The translations under genes and the position numbers were made by a program. The notes under the pieces were generated by a model, which was not told the DNA's origin, made no database searches, and saw only the letters and a list, made by a program, of their open reading frames with translations. 57,942 nucleotides of DNA from Pimelobacter simplex (lineage in GTDB: Bacteria; Actinomycetota; Actinomycetes; Propionibacteriales; Nocardioidaceae), in NCBI GenBank assembly GCA_016803235.1, contig JADCLI010000038.1:1-57942 (forward strand). Reading direction: 5' to 3'. Positions within the stretch are counted from its first letter, which is position 1. The number at the start of each line of letters is the position of its first letter. This document shows, piece after piece, positions 33,167-39,770 of the stretch.

Positions 33167-33919
33167 TCAGCGGGCCAAAACCTCGTACGCCTCCACCATC
33201 GCCGGGCCGTACCAGGTCAGCAGCCGTCCCGACACCAGCCGGGTCGGGACCCGGCAGAACGCCTCGGGGCCGTCGTCGGCGGTGAACACATAGGGCTCGT
33301 CGGGCAGCAGGACCAGGTCGAGGTCGGGGCGATCGAGGTCGGCCAGCTCGACCTTCGGGTAGCGCTCGGAGCCGGTGTCGTACGCGTTGCTCCAGCCGAG
33401 CCGGTGCAGCAGGTCGCCGGTGTAGGTGCGCGGCCCGACGACCATCCACGGATCCCGCCACACCGGTACGGCGACCCGGCCGCGCCCCGCAGGCGGCGGA
33501 CCGGACCAGAGCCGCTGGGCCCGGGTCAGCCAGGGCGGAGCGGCGAGCCCCAGCGCCTGGTCGTACAACCGGGTGAGGGAGGTCAGCGCCTGCGGGACCG
33601 TCTCGATCGCGGTCACCCAGACCGGCACGCCGGCGGCGCGCAGGCGGCGTACGTCGAGCTCCCGGTTCTCCTCCTGGTTGGCCACGACGAGGTCGGGGGC
33701 GAGGGCGCGGATCGCGGCCAGGTCGGGGTTCTTCGTGCCCCGCACCCGGGTGAGGGCCAGGCCGGCAGGTCGGGTGCACCAGTCCGTGGCGCCGACCAGC
33801 CGGTCCGGCACGTCGGTCGCGAGCGCCTCGGTGATCGACGGGACCAGGGAGACGATCCGGCTCGCCGGGCGGGGGAGCGGGACCCCGGCGCCGAGGTCGT
33901 CGACAGGGCTCGTGGTCAC
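33167..33919 (-). CDS. BtuF/FepB-fold substrate-binding-like protein without signal peptide
   Basis: A 250-residue protein of the helical-backbone metal/cobalamin receptor fold: RIVSLVPSITEALATDVPD, LVGATDWCTRPAGL, DLAAIRALAPDLVVANQEE and VELADLDRPDLDLVLLPDE. Classical family members are lipoproteins feeding ABC importers of vitamin B12 or iron-siderophores. This one starts directly in the domain with no signal peptide or lipobox and has no permease or ATPase nearby, so it is probably cytosolic with an altered role. GTG 33919 has TACGGT 6 nt upstream (leaderless). Actinobacterial cytosolic homologues are common; their task is not established. Confidence 0.85.
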   Translation of the reverse strand: MTTSPVDDLGAGVPLPRPASRIVSLVPSITEALATDVPDRLVGATDWCTRPAGLALTRVRGTKNPDLAAIRALAPDLVVANQEENRELDVRRLRAAGVPVWVTAIETVPQALTSLTRLYDQALGLAAPPWLTRAQRLWSGPPPAGRGRVAVPVWRDPWMVVGPRTYTGDLLHRLGWSNAYDTGSERYPKVELADLDRPDLDLVLLPDEPYVFTADDGPEAFCRVPTRLVSGRLLTWYGPAMVEAYEVLAR

Positions 33920-34041
33920 CGGGCCACCGTAGTCCGTCCTGACCAGTCGGCGGGCTGGCGATGACTCGTTCGGGCCACCCCGTCGGGGCCCTCGCCCCTA
34001 GCCAGTAACACGTTCCATAGGCAAGGATCGGTCCCGACCTC

Positions 34042-34087
34042 GCGATCCGGCCGACATGGGGAAGCCAGCTGGGGCTGACCGGATCGC
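34042..34087 (+). promoter_or_regulatory. Candidate structured 5' leader of the GH16 gene
   Basis: GCGATCCGG (34042-34050) pairs with CCGGATCGC (34079-34087). The enclosed 28 nt contain a small inner hairpin (AGCC/GGCT around CAGCTG). The structure ends 24 nt before the GH16 ATG. It does not match the c-di-GMP or c-di-AMP riboswitch consensus as far as I can recall. The rest of 33920-34111 shows no gene. Confidence 0.35.
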
Positions 34088-34111
34088 ACTGGGGGGAGAG
34101 AAAGGTCCACC

Positions 34112-35020
34112 ATGCTCCGTTTCCGACTTCTGTGCGCCCTGGGGGCGGCCACCGCGGCCGTTGCGGCCCTGGCGCCGGTGACCGCCAGCCCGACGGCTGC
34201 GGCCCCCGCGACCGCCGCGTCGACGCTCGGCAAGACTGCGTGCGGCGGCGAGCGGCCGGTGAAGCCCGGCGGTGGGCGCTACACGTGCTCGTTCGAGGAC
34301 GACTTCAACGGCTCGGCCCTCGACCGGTCGAAGTGGGTGGTCCAGTCGACCGCGATCACGGGCATCAGCGCGCTCGGCTCCGGCTGCTACGTCGACGACC
34401 CCGACAACATCCGGGTCGGCTCGGGCCAGCTCTTCCTGACCGCCCGCAAGGAGGACGCGGTCTTCGCGTGCACGAGCCCGTACGGCACCTACAACACCGA
34501 GCGGACCGCCGCGACCATCGGCAGCTACGGGCTGTTCACGCAGACCTACGGCCGCTTCGAGTTCCGCGCGAAGTTGCCGAACACGACGATCCAGGGGATC
34601 CACTCCGCGCTGTGGCTCTACCCGCAGAAGCACACCTACGGCGGCTGGCCGAACTCCGGTGAGATCGACGTCGCGGAGTGGTTCAGCGGCGCGCCCAAGA
34701 ACGTCTACCCGTCGGTGCACTACGCCGGCGAGAACACCGCGCTCAGCACCGGGTACAACTGCCCGGTGGCCAACTCCGGCACCCAGTTCCACCGCTACGC
34801 CGTGGAGTGGACCCCGACCTCGATGCGCTTCCTCTACGACAACCGGGTCTGCTTCACCCACTCGTGGACGCCGTCCGCGCCGCTGGTGGCGCCGCAGCCG
34901 TTCGACCAGCCCTTCTACCTGGTCCTGACCCAGGTCTTCGGTGGCCGCTGGAACGCCATCACCCCGGACACCCCGACCTCGGCGACGATGGCCGTCGACT
35001 GGGTCCGGGCCTGGAAGTAA
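34112..35020 (+). CDS. Secreted GH16-family glucanase
   Basis: A 302-residue exported glycoside hydrolase of family 16, which cleaves beta-1,3- or mixed beta-glucans such as laminarin. The signal peptide (LLCALGAATAAVAALAPVTA, residues ~6-25) ends in an Ala-rich stretch. The jellyroll begins YTCSFEDDFNGSALDRSKW, and the catalytic motif GEIDVAEWF supplies the nucleophile Glu, helper Asp and acid/base Glu. Substrate-groove segments RFEFRAKLP and HSALWLYPQ are also typical. Four cysteines (including GSGCYVDDP and YNCPVA) may form disulfides. A GAGAGAAAGG ribosome binding site precedes the ATG. Confidence 0.93.
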   Translation: MLRFRLLCALGAATAAVAALAPVTASPTAAAPATAASTLGKTACGGERPVKPGGGRYTCSFEDDFNGSALDRSKWVVQSTAITGISALGSGCYVDDPDNIRVGSGQLFLTARKEDAVFACTSPYGTYNTERTAATIGSYGLFTQTYGRFEFRAKLPNTTIQGIHSALWLYPQKHTYGGWPNSGEIDVAEWFSGAPKNVYPSVHYAGENTALSTGYNCPVANSGTQFHRYAVEWTPTSMRFLYDNRVCFTHSWTPSAPLVAPQPFDQPFYLVLTQVFGGRWNAITPDTPTSATMAVDWVRAWK

Positions 35021-35061
35021 GGGCGCCACGAGACCCAGCGGCCGCGTGCCATGATCGGCGC

Positions 35062-35409
35062 GTGAACGCGATCTTCGGGTGGTCGGTCCTGGCTCTGGTG
35101 TTCCTCGACGAGCTGCTCGCCATGGCGGCGTTCGGGGTCTGGGGCTGGGACCGCAGCCCGCGGTGGCTGCTGGTCTGGCTGCTCCCGCTCGCGGCGATGA
35201 CGGTGTGGTTCCTGTTCGCCTCGCCGAAGGCCCGGTACGGCGACGGGTTGGTGCGCCCGCTGGTTAAGGTGGTCGTGTTCGGGCTCGCCGCCTTGGCGCT
35301 GTGGGACGCCGGGCACGAGGCCTGGGCGGTGGCGCTGCTCGTGTTCTCGGTGGTCGTCAACGGCCTCGCCCAGCTGCCCAGCATCCGGGTGCTGGTCGAG
35401 GACCGATAG
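35062..35409 (+). CDS. DUF2568/YrdB-like small membrane protein
   Basis: A 115-residue integral membrane protein with four predicted helices (FGWSVLALVFLDELLAMAAF, WLLVWLLPLAAMTVWFLFAS, LVKVVVFGLAALALWDAGH, WAVALLVFSVVVNGLAQLP). The conserved ELLAMAAFG and ASPKARYG match the DUF2568/YrdB family of unknown function. GTG 35062 has CATGAT 6 nt upstream, a possible leaderless -10. Convergent with the YceH fusion gene, with only 4 nt between the stops. Confidence 0.8.
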   Translation: MNAIFGWSVLALVFLDELLAMAAFGVWGWDRSPRWLLVWLLPLAAMTVWFLFASPKARYGDGLVRPLVKVVVFGLAALALWDAGHEAWAVALLVFSVVVNGLAQLPSIRVLVEDR

Positions 35410-35413
35410 CGCG

Positions 35414-36631
35414 TCAGTGGGGCTTGCGGGCCACGACGTAGAGCCGCTCGGTCGTCTCGCCGCGGGCGTGGACGGGGCCCCGCCGGTACCACTCGACATC
35501 GACGAGCCCGGCCCGCTCGACGAGCCCGACGACGTCGGCCGGGTCGTGCAGGACCACGTCGAGGTCGACCTCGTGGTCGAACCAGGTGTCGAGGTGGCGC
35601 ACCTCCGCCCCGGCGTGGAGGGCGAGGACCAGCAGCCCTCCGGGGCTCAGCGGACGGGTGAGTGCCTCGAGCGCGGCGGGCAGCTCGGACGCGGCGAGGT
35701 GGATCAGCGAGTACCAGGCCAGCACGGCGGCCCATCCCGATCCGTTGACCGGGCGCATCAGGCTGCGCAGGTCGCCGACCTCGTAGACGCCGTCGGGGTA
35801 GCGCTCCCGCGCCTGCTCGACCATCTCGGGCGTGAGGTCGAGGCCCGTCGCGTCGACACCCGCCTCGGCGAGGTGGGCGGTGACGTGGCCGGGACCGCAG
35901 CCGACCTCGACGACGGGGTCGGTGCCGGCGTGCGCGGCGACCCGGTCGAGCAGCCACCGCTCGAAGGGCAGGGCGTCGAGCTCGCCGGCCAGGGACTCGG
36001 CGTACGCCGCCGCCACGCTCGCGTAGGCCGCCCGCACCTTCGCGTCCCGGGCCTCGGCGCCGCCGGCGAGTACCGCGTCGCGGTCGACGGCCACCGCTGC
36101 CGCGCCGGGCGCGGTGGCCGGCAGGTCGACGGGCCCGAGGAGGTGGATCCAGCGCGCGTCCTGCTCCCGGGGCTGCTTGGGCAGCACCCGGACGAGAGGC
36201 TGCTCGCGCCCGGCGAGCCGCTGCAGGCACGCCTCCACGGCAGCGCGGTCCGCGAACGCGTGCAGCCGTTCGGTGCGCGTGCGCAGGGCGCCCGGCGGCT
36301 GCGGGCCGCGCAGCAGCAGCACGGTGAGCAGCGCGCGCTCGTCCTCGGCGAGGTCGAGCCGCACCGCGATCGTCTGGACGTACTTGAGGGTGCGCCGCCC
36401 GCGGTCGTCCCACGTGACCGCAACGAGGTCGCGCTGCTTGAGGTCGCGCAGCGTGTGGTGCACGAGGTCGTCGTCGTAGTCGACGACCGGTTCGCGGCTG
36501 CTCTGCTGGTTGCAGGCCGTGCGCACCGCGGTGACCGTCATCGGGTACGACGCCGGCACCGTCACCTCCTTCTCCAGGAGGCTCCCCAGCACGCGCTGCT
36601 CCTCGGCCGTCAGGACGGGAAGGTCGCTCAC
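35414..36631 (-). CDS. YceH (DUF480) domain fused to a SAM-dependent methyltransferase
   Basis: A 405-residue two-domain protein. Residues ~1-175 are a YceH/DUF480 winged-helix domain (LTAEEQRVLGSLLEKEVTVP, YPMTVTAVRTACNQQSSREP, GPQPPGALRTRTERLHAF). Residues ~185-405 are a class I methyltransferase with the SAM motif VVEVGCGPGHVTAHLAEAGV, the acidic residue in ATGLDLTPEMVEQA and LAWYSLIHLA. In enterobacteria YceH stands alone and its role is unclear; here it is joined in frame to an enzyme. GTG 36631 has TACGCT 6 nt upstream (leaderless). The methyl acceptor is unknown. Confidence 0.88.
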   Translation of the reverse strand: MSDLPVLTAEEQRVLGSLLEKEVTVPASYPMTVTAVRTACNQQSSREPVVDYDDDLVHHTLRDLKQRDLVAVTWDDRGRRTLKYVQTIAVRLDLAEDERALLTVLLLRGPQPPGALRTRTERLHAFADRAAVEACLQRLAGREQPLVRVLPKQPREQDARWIHLLGPVDLPATAPGAAAVAVDRDAVLAGGAEARDAKVRAAYASVAAAYAESLAGELDALPFERWLLDRVAAHAGTDPVVEVGCGPGHVTAHLAEAGVDATGLDLTPEMVEQARERYPDGVYEVGDLRSLMRPVNGSGWAAVLAWYSLIHLAASELPAALEALTRPLSPGGLLVLALHAGAEVRHLDTWFDHEVDLDVVLHDPADVVGLVERAGLVDVEWYRRGPVHARGETTERLYVVARKPH

Positions 36632-36660
36632 GTGCAGAGCGTATCGATGGGCGACGAGAA

Positions 36661-36767
36661 CCCGCTCGGGGCTGGTGCGCTGGGTGGTCGGCGGGGACCC
36701 GGCTCGGGGTTGGTGTGCTGGGTGGTCGGCGGGGACCCGGCTCGGGGCTGGTGCGCTGCGTGATCGA
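36661..36767. repeat. 38-bp tandem repeat, about 2.8 copies
   Basis: Units at 36661-36697, 36698-36735 and 36736-36767 each begin CCCG(G)CTCGGGG and contain GTGCTGGGTGGTCGGCGG with a few substitutions; the last is truncated and diverged. The array lies between the YceH-fusion start and the inverted-repeat element at 36781, in gene-free DNA. Confidence 0.8.
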
Positions 36768-36780
36768 CTCACGGTGTTTG

Positions 36781-36980
36781 TTTGGCGCTCGCTTCGCTCG
36801 CGCATGTCGGGCGCGCTTTTGGCGCGTTGCCTTCCCTCGCTGCGCTCGCTCGTTCCTCGCTCGCTCCGCTCAGTCCAGGCAACGCGGCGCGCCCGACGGC
36901 ATTCAGCCGAGCGTCAGGCGTGCGTGCACCACATTCGGCCGAGTGCTTCTCCGACATGCGCGAGCGAAGCGAGCGCCAAA
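36781..36980. repeat. 200-bp MITE-like element with perfect 30-bp terminal inverted repeats
   Basis: Terminal arms 36781-36810 and 36951-36980 are exact reverse complements (arm begins TTTGGCGCTCGCTTCGCT). Positions 36795-36909 are identical over 115 bp to 54517-54631. Inside, GGCGCGTTGCC and GGCAACGCGGCGC form a second inverted pair. No open frame of its own; it lies just downstream of the thioesterase stop. With the tandem repeat it accounts for 36632-36985. Confidence 0.85.
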
Positions 36981-36985
36981 ACGGC

Positions 36986-37483
36986 TCAGCGGAGCGCCAG
37001 GCAGCCCGAGGTGACCGGCTCCCAGTCCATCCCGGCGTGCTCGGCGACCCGCTTGTCGAGGCCGGCGGCGATGTCGTCGGGCCAGGGGGCGGTCTTGCGG
37101 TCGGCGATCTCGACGCAGAGGAAGATCTCCTCGAAGACGCAGGCGACCCGCTGGTTGGTGTCGTCGAGGACGAAGACGAGGGCGTGCGCGGCCCGCTCGG
37201 AGCGGCCGAGCAGGCGCACCCGCACCGACATCTGGTCGCCGGTCCGCAGCTCGTGGAGGTAGGTCAGGTGGTGCTCGGCCGACAGGCACGCGAAGCCGCT
37301 GAGCACCGGCCAGTTGAACGGGATCCCGAGGTCGTAGAGCGACTCGTCGAGACCCTCGCTGCCGATGCCGAGGTAGTGCCGGACGTTGAGGAAGCCGTTG
37401 CTGTCCTCGAACGCGCTGGGGACCGGCTGGACCGCGAAGGCCGGCAGGGTGACGAGCTGGTCGTACGTCGGCTGCGTGCTCAT
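36986..37483 (-). CDS. Hotdog-fold acyl-CoA thioesterase
   Basis: A 165-residue single hotdog-domain protein resembling 4-hydroxybenzoyl-CoA/FadM-type thioesterases, which hydrolyse acyl-CoA esters. It shows the active-site region DSNGFLNVRHYLGIGSEGL (Asp/Asn near the helix start) and the strand pattern EHHLTYLHELRTGDQMSVRV, then AAHALVFVLDDTNQRVACVF. ATG 37483 has TAGGGT 6 nt upstream, a clear leaderless promoter. It is divergent from the MFS pump. Neighbours do not reveal which CoA ester it prefers. Confidence 0.85.
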   Translation of the reverse strand: MSTQPTYDQLVTLPAFAVQPVPSAFEDSNGFLNVRHYLGIGSEGLDESLYDLGIPFNWPVLSGFACLSAEHHLTYLHELRTGDQMSVRVRLLGRSERAAHALVFVLDDTNQRVACVFEEIFLCVEIADRKTAPWPDDIAAGLDKRVAEHAGMDWEPVTSGCLALR

Positions 37484-37581
37484 GCCCGGACCCTACTGAA
37501 CCCGGCCGATGATTGGGCGGCGCCCGACACGCGGTCGTACCATGGGACCACCAGATCCACTGCGTGTATCTACCTCGCGCC

Positions 37582-37624
37582 GGTTCGAGCCGGCGGTCCA
37601 AGGCGGCACCCGAACCCCTTGGAC
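37582..37624 (+). promoter_or_regulatory. Possible pseudoknot leader before the MFS gene
   Basis: GGTTCG (37582-37587) can pair with CGAACC (37611-37616), and GTCCAAGG (37596-37603) with CCTTGGAC (37617-37624). The two stems interleave, giving an H-type pseudoknot whose last strand runs into the GGACGAAGGA just before ATG 37632. It could control translation. Prediction only. Confidence 0.35.
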
Positions 37625-37631
37625 GAAGGAC

Positions 37632-38951
37632 ATGCCAGATCACTCCCCGACGCTGGTCCGCGCCGCCGGTGCGTCGTACTTCCCGATCGCGCTCGTCGCC
37701 CGGATGCCCTACGCGATGATGGTCGTCGGGGTGCTCACCCTGGTCGTCGCCGGTCGCGACTCGCTCGCCTTCGGCGGCCTCAACTCCGCGGTTGTGGGCC
37801 TCGGCGCCGCCACCGTCGGCCCGCTGCTCGGCGCGGCCGCTGACCGCTTCGGCCAGCGCCGGGTGCTGCTGCTCAGCGGCCTCGCGTCGACCAGCGCCCT
37901 CGCACTGATGGCGTGGGTCGTCTACAGCCCGCTGCCTGCCGCGGCGGTGCTCGCGGTGGCGTACCTGGTCGGGGCGAGCGCCCCGCAGATCGCGCCGATG
38001 TCGCGCAGCCGCCTGGTGCAGATCATCGGCGCCCGGATCGCGCCCGGCCGCCGCGCGCGCACCTTCGACGCCACCATGGCCTACGAGTCGGCCGCCGACG
38101 AGATCGTGTTCATCGTCGGCCCGTTCGTGGTCGGCCTGCTCGGCACCGCCCTCGACCCGTGGGCCCCGGTCGCCGGCGCCGCCCTGCTCACCCTGGTGTT
38201 CGTGACGGCCTTCGCCCTGCACCCCTCCGCCCTGGCCGCGGCCGGTGCGGACGAGCAGGCCAGCCCGGCCGCCCCGGCGCGCGAGATCGCCCGGCCGGCG
38301 CTGCTGGCCGTCGTCGCCGGCATCTTCGGCGTGGGCCTGTTCTTCGGCTCGATGCTGACCTCGCTGACCTCCTTCATGGCTGACCACGGCGGCGCGGAGT
38401 CGGCCGGCCTGGTGTACGGCGTGATGGGCATCGGCTCCGCGACCCTGGCCCTCGGTGTGGCGCTGTTCCCGGCCGCGTTCTCGCTGCGTGCCCGCTGGCT
38501 GGTGTTCGGCGTCACCATGCTCGCGGGCGCGGCGCTCCTGCCCTTCGTCACGTCCGTCGCGGCGATGTGCGCGGTGCTGCTGCTCATCGGCTGCGGCATC
38601 GGGCCGACGATGGTGACCCAGTACAGCCTCGGCGCCCTGCGCAGCCCGGTCGGCCGGTCGGCGACCGTGATGACCATCCTCGGCTCGGCCGTCATCGTCG
38701 GCCAGTCGCTCGCCTCGGCGGTGACCGGCAACCTGGCCGACCGGTTCGGCACCTCCGCGGCGCTGTACGTGCCGATCGTGGCCGCCCTCGTGGTCGTCGC
38801 CGCCGGCGTCGTCAACGCCCTGCTGTCACCGCGGTCGCTTCCCGCCGACGTCCGGGCCGGCACCCCGACCGGCGCCCCGACTGGCACCCCGACCGGCGCC
38901 CCGACCGGCGCCCCGAACGCCGCGCCCGAGCTGGAGCCGGCCGCGCGCTGA
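37632..38951 (+). CDS. MFS transporter (12-TM exporter)
   Basis: A 439-residue major facilitator protein with about 12 hydrophobic helices; the motif-A loop reads GAAADRFGQRRVLLLSG between helices 2 and 3 and its second-half counterpart is TGNLADRFGTSAALY near helix 11. The C-terminal tail is a GTPTGAP-type repeat (DNA tandem repeat at about 38869-38924). The substrate is unknown; the type is usual for drug or metabolite export. The ATG has an unusually close AAGGA, and the preceding ~50 nt can form a pseudoknot. Divergent from the thioesterase. Confidence 0.87.
   Translation: MPDHSPTLVRAAGASYFPIALVARMPYAMMVVGVLTLVVAGRDSLAFGGLNSAVVGLGAATVGPLLGAAADRFGQRRVLLLSGLASTSALALMAWVVYSPLPAAAVLAVAYLVGASAPQIAPMSRSRLVQIIGARIAPGRRARTFDATMAYESAADEIVFIVGPFVVGLLGTALDPWAPVAGAALLTLVFVTAFALHPSALAAAGADEQASPAAPAREIARPALLAVVAGIFGVGLFFGSMLTSLTSFMADHGGAESAGLVYGVMGIGSATLALGVALFPAAFSLRARWLVFGVTMLAGAALLPFVTSVAAMCAVLLLIGCGIGPTMVTQYSLGALRSPVGRSATVMTILGSAVIVGQSLASAVTGNLADRFGTSAALYVPIVAALVVVAAGVVNALLSPRSLPADVRAGTPTGAPTGTPTGAPTGAPNAAPELEPAAR
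38869..38924 (+). repeat. Coding tandem repeat in the MFS C-terminus
   Basis: A 12-bp unit of the type CCGACCGGCGCC recurs about four to five times with single changes, encoding alternating PTGA/PTGT residues after the last membrane helix. Such Gly/Thr/Pro tails are probably disordered and length-variable. Confidence 0.7.
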
Positions 38952-38990
38952 GGACGGGGGGCGCCGTCGGCTCGTGGCACGATGACGCCC

Positions 38991-39770
38991 ATGCAGCTGA
39001 CGCTCGGGCCGGCCTGGACCCACGGGTTCTTCGTCGGTCTCGGTGTCGCCGTGGCCGCCGCCGTGTTCGTGCTGGAGGCACGCCGGCGCGGGCAGACCGA
39101 CGAGCGCCTGGTCTACGTCGTCACCGGTGCGCTGGTGGGCGGCGCGCTGCTGATGCGCCTGGGCACCTGGGCCCAGCACCTCGACCTGCGGGCGAACGCC
39201 TCCCTGGCCGAGCAGTGGCTCTACGGCAACCGGTCGATCCTCGGCGGCCTGGTGGGCGCCTGGCTGGGCGTGCACCTCACGAAGCGGCTGGTCGGCTACC
39301 GGGTGCGCACCGGTGACCTGTTCGCCCCGGCCGTCGCCCTCGGCATGGCCGTCGGCCGGATCGGGTGCCTGCTCACCGAGGAGCCGGGCACACCGACGGG
39401 TCACGACTGGGGAGTCCGGCTCGACGCGGCCGACGCCGACCGCTTCGGCGTCGCCGCCGGCGTCCCCCTGCACCCGTCCTTCGCCTACGAGATCGCCTTC
39501 CACCTGGCTGCGTTCGCGGTGCTGTGGTGGTGGCTGCGGCGCGTCGACCTGCCGCCCGGCACGACCTTCGTCTGGTACGTCGCCGCGTACGGCACCTTCC
39601 GCTTCGTGGTCGAGTTCGTGCGCGGCAACGAGGTGGTGTGGGCCGGCCTCACCCGGCCGCAGCTCTTCCTGCTCGCCACGGTGCCGCTGGTGCTGGCCCG
39701 GATCGCGTGGCAGTGGCGGCGCGGTGCCTACCGCGGGCTGCGGCGTACGCCGGCCGGAGTGCCCGCATGA
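38991..39770 (+). CDS. Lgt-family (prolipoprotein diacylglyceryl transferase-like) membrane protein
   Basis: A ~259-residue polytopic membrane protein of the Lgt family. Lgt transfers diacylglycerol from phosphatidylglycerol to lipoprotein cysteines. Family landmarks are present but altered: MAVGRIGCLLTEEPG replaces the classical GRIGNF-NGE, with HPSFAYEIAF and FRFVVEFVRGN following. The divergence and the coupling to a radical SAM gene argue that this is a paralogue with another lipid-related job rather than the housekeeping Lgt. ATG 38991 is preceded at 7 nt by CACGAT (possible leaderless -10); ATG 38982 is an alternative. Its stop overlaps the next start as ATGA. Confidence 0.82.
   Translation: MQLTLGPAWTHGFFVGLGVAVAAAVFVLEARRRGQTDERLVYVVTGALVGGALLMRLGTWAQHLDLRANASLAEQWLYGNRSILGGLVGAWLGVHLTKRLVGYRVRTGDLFAPAVALGMAVGRIGCLLTEEPGTPTGHDWGVRLDAADADRFGVAAGVPLHPSFAYEIAFHLAAFAVLWWWLRRVDLPPGTTFVWYVAAYGTFRFVVEFVRGNEVVWAGLTRPQLFLLATVPLVLARIAWQWRRGAYRGLRRTPAGVPA

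Noticed and set aside
34020..34111. Cyclic-di-GMP or cyclic-di-AMP riboswitch before the GH16 gene
   Set aside because: Key conserved stretches of those classes are absent, so only an unnamed structured leader is reported.
36986..37483. MITE insertion disrupting the thioesterase gene
   Set aside because: The element ends at 36980, six bases after the stop; the coding region is intact.
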